Source: Candidatus Altarchaeales archaeon A3
GTDB taxonomy: Archaea; Altiarchaeota; Altiarchaeia; Altiarchaeales; Altiarchaeaceae
NCBI GenBank assembly: GCA_002083985.1
Contig: MTER01000015.1
Coordinates: 1 to 9,464, forward strand
Reading direction: 5' to 3'
DNA length: 9,464 nt
Shown here: one piece after another, positions 1 through 5,575 of the stretch
How the letters are laid out: each line of letters begins with the position of its first letter
Numbering within the stretch: position 1 is the stretch's first letter
The notes under the pieces: generated by a model
The model's input: only the letters and a program-made list of their open reading frames with translations
Told to the model about the DNA's origin: nothing
Database searches by the model: none
Program-made: the position numbers and the translations under genes

Positions 1-378
1 TTCAGGAACTCTACATGCAAAATAGAGATTGTGAATGAATGCTTTTAGCTCCGCCCCAAATTCACCATCCACCTCTTCAGGCAATTTTGCCCCATAGGTT
101 TTCTTCTCACTTGGCGAATAATACCTTTCTAAAATATATTAGACATGTTGCAAAATAACTTTTTCACCTTTAAATTTTATTAATTTTCACCTTTAAAATT
201 TTTAATTTGCAACAACTCTATCCTATATTCTCTGTTTTAAATAAAATGTTTTGTACAATCACACTCCTATAACCTTTATGCACGGCGTCTGGGGCAATAT
301 ACTTTTATCAACTTCAGTTTTATCAATCTTAATTCGGAGTTTTTTGCTTTCTTTATTCCAATCTTTTGATTAACTAGA
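1..378 (-). pseudogene. Decayed transposase gene (IS66-like), partial, frameshifted and interrupted
   Basis: Read on the minus strand, three frames join into one transposase-like sequence. The first (about 378-345) gives QKIGIKKAK. The second (about 344-295) gives LRIKIDKTEVDKSILP. The third (about 292-221) gives DAVHKGYRSVIVQNI and FKTENIG. Beyond an 82-bp insertion the same frame continues with ILERYYSPSEKKTYGAKLP and ends at the window edge with LKAFIHNLYFACRVPE. The order and wording resemble the region ahead of the catalytic core in IS66-type transposases, recalled from the family and not searched. The frame changes fall at an A6 tract (T340-345 on plus) and a C4 tract (G291-294 on plus). 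One added C would give the expected LPPDA. No start codon is visible and the C-terminal part lies outside the window. It is surely not functional. The family name is less certain than the pseudogene status. Confidence 0.6.
139..218 (+). mobile_element. MITE-like element, short copy (80 bp)
   Basis: The ends form an imperfect inverted repeat: GACATGTTGCAAAATAA at 142-158 against the complement of TTAATTTGCAACAACTC at 202-218, 14 of 17 matching. The element is flanked by TA at 137-138 and 219-220. Removing the element with one TA (82 bp) rejoins the surrounding transposase frame as ENIG-Y-ILERYY, which supports both boundaries and the TA duplication. It has no coding capacity. Inside, TTTTCACCTTTAAA occurs twice as a direct repeat (161 and 184). 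A second, longer copy lies at 9153-9277 in the same orientation. TA duplication is typical of the IS630/Tc1/mariner group, so a MITE mobilised by such a transposase is the best inference. Confidence 0.65.
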
Positions 379-416
379 TTTTTGCGAAATGGGAAACTTT
401 TGTTTATATTAAAAAT

Positions 417-489
417 ATGCTGAAAAAGCATAAGTATTAAGAATGAAAAGCTTTTCATGCAGGGGTGAAAAATGCTGAAAACGTTTTCA
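417..489. repeat. Cluster of perfect palindromes and a hairpin
   Basis: ATGAAAAGCTTTTCAT at 443-458 is a perfect 16-bp palindrome and TGAAAACGTTTTCA at 476-489 a perfect 14-bp one. Their centres are 32 bp apart, about three helical turns. ATGCT-GAAAA-AGCAT at 417-431 is a stem-loop next to them. The cluster lies just past the stop of the minus-strand membrane winged-helix gene. It could hold protein-binding sites, form structure at the 3' end of that transcript, or be a relic of a mobile element. No long T-tract follows, so a classic terminator is not favoured. Confidence 0.5.
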
Positions 490-529
490 CGGTTTTTCAT
501 CAAATGTTTTTAATCTGTAATTTCAGAAA

Positions 530-1057
530 TTACTTTAGAATAACTATATTGCTCATCCCATCTCTTTTTCTCTCAACTATATTTTTTCTCTCAAGAACAT
601 CTAACACTCTTGTAACCTTTGCATTTGAAAATCCCGTTTTTTCTATTATGTTCTTCTGCAATAATTTTCCTTCATTGTCAAAAATTTCCTTATAAATAGC
701 ATATTCGTCTCCGACAAGAGTGCCAAGTGTTATTTCCCTTTTTGATTTTAAATTCTTTACCTTATCTTCTTCTGACTCTTTGATATTTCCTTTATCTTTG
801 TATTCCGTAATTGTTTTTTCAATGGACTCAACCGCATCTTTAACATATTTTTTGACTGATTCTTCAACCGCAGGGGTCTTTTCAGTAATAAGATACATTA
901 TAAGTGCACCGACAACCATGGAAAGAATGGCAATTATAAGTCCTTTCATTATTCCAACCGTTCCATCGTCCCCTGTAATATTGCTCCATACAATTATTTG
1001 TGTGCCGACAATAAAGGCAAGCAGCACGATTAATATGAAGATGACTTTTTTGTTCAT
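530..1057 (-). CDS. Membrane-anchored winged-helix (MarR-like) DNA-binding protein
   Basis: This 175-residue protein has two predicted membrane helices (about 4-24 and 36-58). A charged, helix-prone linker follows (62-108, possibly coiled coil), and then a C-terminal winged helix-turn-helix (about 112-175). The DNA-binding part shows the usual pattern: EYAIYKEIFDNEGKLLQKNI, then the recognition helix FSNAKVTRVLDVLERKNIV, then a basic wing ERKRDG. Proteins with this layout are widespread in Euryarchaeota and are thought to be membrane-tethered regulators; their signals are mostly unknown. It follows the metal-transport cluster on the same strand after a 198-bp spacer with its own TATA-like element, so it is probably transcribed separately. 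No Shine-Dalgarno motif precedes the ATG. The fold call is firm, the ligand and targets unknown. Confidence 0.85.
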   Translation of the reverse strand: MNKKVIFILIVLLAFIVGTQIIVWSNITGDDGTVGIMKGLIIAILSMVVGALIMYLITEKTPAVEESVKKYVKDAVESIEKTITEYKDKGNIKESEEDKVKNLKSKREITLGTLVGDEYAIYKEIFDNEGKLLQKNIIEKTGFSNAKVTRVLDVLERKNIVERKRDGMSNIVILK

Positions 1058-1127
1058 TGTATTAAAATTATTACTTTTGTTTACTCAAGTTTTGCGTTTT
1101 GAAAAATTTACTCACATGAAAATTAGT

Positions 1128-1155
1128 TTTTTGGTATTTTATTTTTGGTATTTTA
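1128..1155. repeat. Perfect 14-bp tandem repeat (two units)
   Basis: TTTTTGGTATTTTA occurs at 1128-1141 and again without gap at 1142-1155. On the minus strand the promoter-distal unit merges into the TATA-like sequence, so the duplication may add a regulator site just downstream of the TATA box. Functional meaning is inference. Confidence 0.55.
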
Positions 1156-1160
1156 TAAAG
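1151..1160 (-). promoter_or_regulatory. TATA-like box for the membrane winged-helix gene
   Basis: The minus strand reads CTTTATAAAA here, close to an archaeal TATA box. Start of transcription about 25 nt downstream would fall near 1128, leaving a leader of roughly 70 nt before the ATG at 1057. It lies between the arms of the inverted repeat. Prediction only. Confidence 0.35.
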
Positions 1161-1188
1161 GTAAACATATACAGCAAGCTTTAACCTG

Positions 1189-1213
1189 TCAAAAAAAGTA
1201 AAACGCAAAACTT
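1189..1213 (-). terminator. T-tract terminator after the antiporter gene
   Basis: On the minus strand, about 40-65 nt after the antiporter stop, the sequence runs AAGTTTTGCGTTTTAC and then seven T's (A-run 1191-1197 on plus). Oligo-T tracts suffice for archaeal intrinsic termination. It would close the metal-transport operon before the next gene. Confidence 0.4.
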
Positions 1214-1255
1214 CAGTTGTTTATTAAAACAATGTTCAGTTAAAGTTTTGAAATT

Positions 1256-2413
1256 TTACTTGTAAAATTTTCTTAACATCGGCGGGACTATTAATGTTGT
1301 TACAATACACATAACTATAACCGCAGTGTAAATATCCTGTGTAAATACCCCCGCAGTCAATCCAATCATTCCAATAATCATTCCAACCTCGCCCCTCGGA
1401 ATCATTCCTACACCCACAATTAACGAATCCTTATGGCTTTCTTTTACTAATCTTGCAGGCAAGTAACATCCAATCATTTTACTGATTATCGCAACAGCAA
1501 TCAGTGCAACTGAAAACAAAATTACTTCATATGTGACCTTATGAAAGTCAACAAGAATTCCAAGGGAAATGAAGAATATTGACGCAAATATTATGTGAAT
1601 ATATTCTGCACCTTCTTTTAAGTCCTTGCTATTTTTTGGCCGTATTCCCGAAAGCGAAGAGCCCGCAAGAAATGCACCGACGATTGCTGAAAGTCCGATT
1701 AATTCGGCAGCAAAACTATATCCAAAAGCAACAGTCATTGCAAGTATGAACAAAAAATCAGGAAATTTTTTGGCCATCCTTCCTCCATCAACCCACACAA
1801 AAAAATTTTTAATATATTGTGCGGCAACCAAACCAATTACAACAAAAGCAATTGCTTTAAAAGCCATCATCATTATTTCAAAGGTATCTGGTGTGCCCTG
1901 AATCACCTGAACCGAGATAGAAAGCAAGATAAGTCCAATCACATCATCTACAACGGCAGCACCCATTATTGCCTTAGCTGTCTTTGTCTGTAATTTTCCC
2001 AATTCTAAAAGCACCATTGCAGTTATTGCAATACTTGTTGCTACCAATACGGTTCCGATTAATATTGATGTTGAAGAAGAATAACCAAAAAACATTCCTA
2101 ATAAATATCCTAAAATCCAGGGCACAATAACCCCACCGATTGCGATTAATGTGGACTCCTTAGTATATACCTCTTTAAGTTTAAATTCAAATCCGATAGC
2201 AAATAATAAAACGATTGCACCAATATGGGCAAGCGCTTCAACAAATTCGGTATATTTTACCAACCCAAAAACACTTGGTCCAACGATTATCCCGATTAAT
2301 ATTACTCCTATAACCGCTGACTGGTTTATTCTCATTGCAATAATGTATCCTAAAAGTGCGAAAAACAATACAATTGATATTTGTAAAGTTAAACTTAATC
2401 CCTGTTCTTCCAT
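1256..2413 (-). CDS. CPA2-family Na+/H+ antiporter (NapA/Kef type)
   Basis: This 385-residue polytopic membrane protein is hydrophobic throughout. It carries the paired acidic motif VVDD at 154-157 (D156, D157), the ion-binding pair of electrogenic CPA2 exchangers, and its length is close to Thermus NapA. K312 in an IISKMIG helix is a plausible equivalent of the conserved NapA lysine. The late IPRGEVGMI motif (338-346) is typical of Kef/NapA proteins. There is no C-terminal TrkA-N (RCK) domain, so it is a plain exchanger and not a full Kef channel. It would swap cytoplasmic Na+ (or K+) for external H+. Its start lies 19 nt inside the 3' end of the permease gene, so the two are probably cotranscribed and translationally coupled. 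Why an antiporter ends a metal-uptake operon is unclear. Confidence 0.9.
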   Translation of the reverse strand: MEEQGLSLTLQISIVLFFALLGYIIAMRINQSAVIGVILIGIIVGPSVFGLVKYTEFVEALAHIGAIVLLFAIGFEFKLKEVYTKESTLIAIGGVIVPWILGYLLGMFFGYSSSTSILIGTVLVATSIAITAMVLLELGKLQTKTAKAIMGAAVVDDVIGLILLSISVQVIQGTPDTFEIMMMAFKAIAFVVIGLVAAQYIKNFFVWVDGGRMAKKFPDFLFILAMTVAFGYSFAAELIGLSAIVGAFLAGSSLSGIRPKNSKDLKEGAEYIHIIFASIFFISLGILVDFHKVTYEVILFSVALIAVAIISKMIGCYLPARLVKESHKDSLIVGVGMIPRGEVGMIIGMIGLTAGVFTQDIYTAVIVMCIVTTLIVPPMLRKFYK

Positions 2414-3255
2414 TGTTTATATGTTTTTAATTGATATATTTTTGGTTTAATAATTTTATTTACAAGACCAAATAAAATAAAAGTTGCTCCCAATACCACA
2501 ATTATCGTTGCTCCTGGCGGAAGATTGTAAATTATCGCAATAAGTAAGCCAAAAATAGAAATAACAATACCGGTAATTACAGAAAGCACAGACATTTTAT
2601 AAAAATTTTCCGTAAAATTTTTTGCTATCGCAGCCGGAATTGTCAGCAATGCAATTATAAGTATAATTCCCACAACTCTGATAAGCACGACAACACTTAA
2701 TGCAATCAGGCATAAAGTAAGCAAATATAAAAATTTTGTAGGAATCCCGACAATTCTTGAAAATTCCTCATCAAATGACATTGCCAAAATTTCCCTTCTA
2801 AACACAAAGAATGTACTTATAATAATTGCATCAAGTACAACCATTATTATTATATCTGACACAGAAACAGTAATAACACTTCCGAATAAATAAGTAAATA
2901 AGTCCGCTGCATATCCAGGTGTTATAGATATAAATATTATTCCTATTGCCATCCCAAAAGCGAGGATAATGCCAATTGCTGTATCTTCATTAATATTTGC
3001 CTTTTTACTCATAACCCCGATAGCAAGTGCTGCGAGGATAGCAAACGGAATTGCAGCAATTACAGGATTTATCTTTAAAAAGTATCCAATTCCAATCCCT
3101 CCGAAAGCAGCATGAGAAATTCCTTCGCTGATAAATACAAGTTTTCTGACTACAACATAAGTTCCGACAATTCCGCAGGCAATTCCCGCAAGGATTATCG
3201 CAATTACAGCATTCCTCATGAACTCGTATTGAAAATATTGAAAAATTTCAATCAT
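2395..3255 (-). CDS. znuB: Metal ABC transporter permease (ZnuB/TroC type)
   Basis: The 286-residue protein is the membrane subunit of a cluster A-I (Zn/Mn/Fe-type) ABC importer, with about eight hydrophobic segments. Family signatures seen are SEGISHAAFGGIGIGY in the N-terminal third, DLFTYLFGS in the middle and FRREILAMSFDEEFSRIVGI, which carries the cytoplasmic coupling region facing the ATPase. The frame stays open to an ATG at 3321. That start would add 22 polar residues and overlap the ATPase gene by 47 nt. The ATG at 3255 gives MIEIFQYFQYEFMRNA, a normal family N-terminus, 19 nt after the ATPase stop, and is preferred. The 3' end overlaps the antiporter start. The substrate metal cannot be read from the permease. 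Confidence 0.9.
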   Translation of the reverse strand: MIEIFQYFQYEFMRNAVIAIILAGIACGIVGTYVVVRKLVFISEGISHAAFGGIGIGYFLKINPVIAAIPFAILAALAIGVMSKKANINEDTAIGIILAFGMAIGIIFISITPGYAADLFTYLFGSVITVSVSDIIIMVVLDAIIISTFFVFRREILAMSFDEEFSRIVGIPTKFLYLLTLCLIALSVVVLIRVVGIILIIALLTIPAAIAKNFTENFYKMSVLSVITGIVISIFGLLIAIIYNLPPGATIIVVLGATFILFGLVNKIIKPKIYQLKTYKQWKNRD

Positions 3256-3274
3256 TTTGGTTAAATTTTTAAAT

Positions 3275-4030
3275 TTATTTGTCGTGGTCTTTAAGCATTC
3301 TGTGCGGAACTCCGTGAGCAATTAATTCAATCGGACATTTGTATGCTTCCTGAAGTTTTTCAATAGCACCTTCTTTTTCTCCGTGATAATAAAGTTTTCT
3401 GTTAACGCATGCAACTGATTTTCCATATTGCAATACAGCACTTACATCGTGTGTTACAATTACAATTGCCATTTTTTCGTTAAGAACTTTTACCAGTTCA
3501 TAAAATGATTGCTGCATTTCAGGATCTGCGCTTGCCGTCGGTTCATCAAGTAAAAGCAATTTCGGATCCCTGACTAACGCCCTAGCCAAAAACACCCTTT
3601 GCATCTGCCCCCCGGATAATTTTCCTATCTGCCTGTCCTTAAAATTTTCCATGCCTGTAATTTTAAGTGCATCAATTGCTTTTTGCTTATCCTCTTCGGA
3701 ATATCTCTTAAATAATCCGTTATATCTTCCGATTAACACAACATCAAATACATTTACAGGAAATTTTAAGTCGCTGTTTATATGCTGTGGCAAATATCCG
3801 ATAAATTTTCCAACTGATGTTGTTGAAGTGTTTCCGAAAACACGGACACTCCCTTTGTCCGGCTTAATTAATCCGAGAATAATTTTAAGGATTGTTGATT
3901 TTCCTCCTCCGTTAGGACCTATTATTGTCAGGAACTCTTTCTCTTTCATGGTAAAATTTATATCTTCAAGAATTATCTGCTCATCCAAAAATAATGATAC
4001 ATCTTTAAACTCAACTATTTTATTCTCCAT
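3275..4030 (-). CDS. znuC: Metal ABC transporter ATP-binding protein (ZnuC type)
   Basis: The 251-residue ATPase is complete: Walker A GPNGGGKST (38-46), Q-loop Q82 in YLPQH, ABC signature LSGGQ (138-142), Walker B LLLLDEP (158-164) and switch histidine H194 in VTHD. The extra glycine in Walker A (GPNGGGKST) and the C-terminal tail CPIELIAHGVPHRML are typical of archaeal members of the Zn/Mn-type subfamily. It would work as a dimer on the cytoplasmic face of the permease encoded just downstream. The start is 30 nt after the NikR stop, and no strong Shine-Dalgarno motif is visible. All key residues are present. Confidence 0.93.
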   Translation of the reverse strand: MENKIVEFKDVSLFLDEQIILEDINFTMKEKEFLTIIGPNGGGKSTILKIILGLIKPDKGSVRVFGNTSTTSVGKFIGYLPQHINSDLKFPVNVFDVVLIGRYNGLFKRYSEEDKQKAIDALKITGMENFKDRQIGKLSGGQMQRVFLARALVRDPKLLLLDEPTASADPEMQQSFYELVKVLNEKMAIVIVTHDVSAVLQYGKSVACVNRKLYYHGEKEGAIEKLQEAYKCPIELIAHGVPHRMLKDHDK

Positions 4031-4060
4031 TTTACATTTTGCTTATTTTAACTGATTCTG

Positions 4061-4504
4061 TTAGTCAATCTCTTTTCCCGTTGTCGCCTTTACTATTTTT
4101 CCGTATTTTATACCTTTCAGGGATATTAATTTATCCCCTGTCTGTTTGACATCAGAAGCATTTCCTTTCAGACATATAACCTCAAGACAATTCTCGGCAT
4201 CAATATGAATGTGCATCGTTGAAATAATCTTTCCGATACCTTCATGTTCTATATCAGTCAGTTTGTCAAGGAGATTAGATGCATGATGATTGTAAATTAA
4301 TGTAACTGTAGCAACAATCTCTGCATTCTCGTTCCACTCTTCTTCAATGAGTAAATTTCTTATTAAATCCCTGAACGCCTCGGAGCGATTTGCATATCCC
4401 TTTTTTATTATCAGTTCGTCAAATTTTTCCAGCAGTAATTTGGGCAGAGAAATACTTGCCCTTTCTATTTCAATTTTTGTATCTTTTGTCATTTTTGTGG
4501 ACAT
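4061..4504 (-). CDS. nikR: NikR-type nickel-responsive regulator
   Basis: The 147-residue protein has the NikR layout. The N-terminal ribbon-helix-helix is at about 12-52 (strand IERASISL, helices LLLEKFDELIIKKG and NRSEAFRDLIRNLL). The C-terminal ACT-like metal-binding domain is at about 60-140. All four square-planar nickel ligands of E. coli NikR have counterparts: H87 (for H76), H98 and H100 (MHIHIDAENC; for H87 and H89) and C106 (for C95). The E. coli spacing is kept (11, 2 and 6 residues). As a tetramer it should bind nickel and repress. Its ATG shares one base with the ZnuA stop (TAATG), so translation is coupled. Its place inside a Zn/Mn-type ABC operon, not beside a nik/nrs system, is notable. 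An in-frame ATG four codons later is a possible alternative start. Confidence 0.88.
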   Translation of the reverse strand: MSTKMTKDTKIEIERASISLPKLLLEKFDELIIKKGYANRSEAFRDLIRNLLIEEEWNENAEIVATVTLIYNHHASNLLDKLTDIEHEGIGKIISTMHIHIDAENCLEVICLKGNASDVKQTGDKLISLKGIKYGKIVKATTGKEID

Positions 4505-5499
4505 TAAATTTTTGAAAACATATCGGCAACTTCGTATAAATTAGCAGTATAATTTTCAGATAAAGGATCTATAAGCACAACCTTCCCGTTTATTTCTTTT
4601 GCTATAACCTCTGCACTCTTTGTACTGAATTGCGGAGATGCAAAAATTAGGGTTATATTATTTTCTTTTGCCTGTTTTATTAAATTTTCAACTCCCTGTA
4701 ATGTCGGTTCTTTTCCACTCTTTTCAATTGCAACTTGGGTCAAATTATAGTCCCTGCAAAAGTATCCCCACGAGGGATGGAAGACCAAAATTTTTCTGTC
4801 CTTTAAACTCATTAGTTTCTCTAAAATTTCTTTATCCGTTTTATCCAGCTCGGCAACATAAGAGTCCTTATTTTTTTTATAATATTCTTTGTTGTTGAAG
4901 TCAATTTTAATTAAGCCGGCATAAATATTCTCAACAATTATCTTTGCATTTTTTGGTGAAAGCCATATATGAGGGTCATTTACTTCATGATGATGTTCTT
5001 TCTGTTCCTGTCCTTTATCTTCTTCGTGTCCTTCCGCTTCGGCATTCTCTTCCTCTTCGGTCATCTCTCTCAATTCAATTCCTTTTGAACAATCAACTAT
5101 CAGCATATTTTTATTAATTTCGGCAATTTTATCCATCCATCCAAGTTCAAATTCAATCCCGCTTCCAACCTTTGCATACATCTTTGCGTTACTCAAGTCA
5201 ATCATCTGATTTGGTGTCAGCTCATAAGTATGCGGAGATGCCCCCGGCGGAACCATAACAATAACATTTACTTTATCGCCCACTATTTTTTTAACAAATT
5301 CTGCCTGTGGAGGAATGCTAACTGCTATTGTTATTTTTTCGCTGACATTCCCTCCTGGTTTTTCTTCAACACATCCGCTAATCAAAACAATCCCTACCAA
5401 TACAGAAAACACTAAAATTGTCTGAATATTCAATAAATTTAACAAATTAAATACATTTTTTGTTCCCTCATTTTTTAAATTTTTTTGTTGCTTTTCCAT
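4504..5499 (-). CDS. znuA: Metal-binding lipoprotein of ABC importer (ZnuA/TroA type)
   Basis: The 331-residue protein is a cluster A-I solute-binding protein. A hydrophobic stretch (27-41) ends in the lipobox LISGC, with C43 the likely lipid anchor. The four expected metal ligands are visible: H90 (PPGASPHTYELTP), H177 (NDPHIWLSP), H241 (LVFHPSWGYF) and D311 (VLIDPLSENY). Three His plus one Asp is usual for zinc-type members. An acidic and His-rich loop (about 145-172, including HHH at 169-171) sits just before the second ligand, as in zinc-binding ZnuA proteins. C137 and C248 could form a disulphide. It would capture the metal outside the cell for the ZnuB/ZnuC pair. The ATG at 5499 has a GAGGG motif upstream. 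The polar N-terminus before the hydrophobic stretch is long and contains duplicated leader sequence. Confidence 0.92.
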   Translation of the reverse strand: MEKQQKNLKNEGTKNVFNLLNLLNIQTILVFSVLVGIVLISGCVEEKPGGNVSEKITIAVSIPPQAEFVKKIVGDKVNVIVMVPPGASPHTYELTPNQMIDLSNAKMYAKVGSGIEFELGWMDKIAEINKNMLIVDCSKGIELREMTEEEENAEAEGHEEDKGQEQKEHHHEVNDPHIWLSPKNAKIIVENIYAGLIKIDFNNKEYYKKNKDSYVAELDKTDKEILEKLMSLKDRKILVFHPSWGYFCRDYNLTQVAIEKSGKEPTLQGVENLIKQAKENNITLIFASPQFSTKSAEVIAKEINGKVVLIDPLSENYTANLYEVADMFSKI

Positions 5500-5528
5500 T
5501 TTTGTTCCCTCATGTTTAAATTTTTTTG
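5457..5528. repeat. Tandem duplication across the znuA leader and start
   Basis: About 30 nt recur with a 42-nt offset. TTTTTGTTCCCTCAT occurs at 5457-5471 and 5499-5513, each followed by an A3-T7-G stretch; the second part differs by one substitution and one indel. The minus strand therefore carries the GAGGG...ATG arrangement twice, once before the chosen znuA start and once inside codons 10-17. The internal ATG of the second copy is out of frame. Confidence 0.6.
5507..5511 (-). promoter_or_regulatory. Shine-Dalgarno-like GAGGG before znuA
   Basis: The minus strand reads GAGGGAACAAAAATG, placing GAGGG about 7 nt before the ATG at 5499. GAGG can pair with the CCUC of the archaeal 16S 3' end. 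It is one of the few such motifs in the window and supports this start. Confidence 0.5.
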
Positions 5529-5556
5529 ATTTTGTCTTTATAATTTTTTTGATTTT
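5519..5556. repeat. 15-bp direct repeat flanking the znuA TATA-like box
   Basis: AATTTTTTTGATTTT occurs at 5519-5533 and exactly again at 5542-5556, a 23-bp period, about two helical turns. On the minus strand one copy overlaps and precedes the TATA-like box and the other lies downstream near the expected transcript start. A pair of operator half-sites for the operon's own regulator is possible, but low complexity makes chance duplication a real alternative. Confidence 0.4.
5536..5543 (-). promoter_or_regulatory. TATA-like box of the metal-transport operon
   Basis: The minus strand reads TTATAAAG between the serpin stop (5576) and the znuA ATG (5499). A transcript starting about 25 nt downstream would begin near 5515 with a short leader that still includes the GAGGG motif. 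It fits the archaeal pattern but is unproven; readthrough from the serpin gene is also possible. Confidence 0.4.
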
Positions 5557-5575
5557 AATTTTTAAATGTTTAAAT

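Larger units (their letters stand above)
1087..1213. repeat. 14-bp perfect inverted repeat bracketing the spacer
   Basis: AAGTTTTGCGTTTT at 1087-1100 is matched exactly by its reverse complement AAAACGCAAAACTT at 1200-1213. The arm centres are 113 bp apart. The arms flank a TATA-like element for the minus-strand winged-helix gene, and the GCG core stands out in AT-rich surroundings. Possible roles are paired operator sites, for example for autoregulation with looping, or the ends of a small lost element. The latter is less likely because no target duplication is evident. Confidence 0.5.

Noticed and set aside
276..503. 75-codon minus-strand ORF starting MMKNRENVF
   Set aside because: Its C-terminal half overlaps one frame of the transposase relic and its N-terminal half is low-complexity sequence through the palindromes. 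It is a frame of a decayed gene, not an intact one.
720..1184. 154-codon plus-strand ORF
   Set aside because: It lies opposite the membrane winged-helix gene, which has coherent domains. The plus-strand translation is Ser/Phe-rich antisense of AT-rich coding DNA.
3256..3321. Longer N-terminus for the permease (ATG at 3321)
   Set aside because: It adds 22 polar residues, overlaps the conserved C-terminus of the ATPase by 47 nt, and is not expected in the family.
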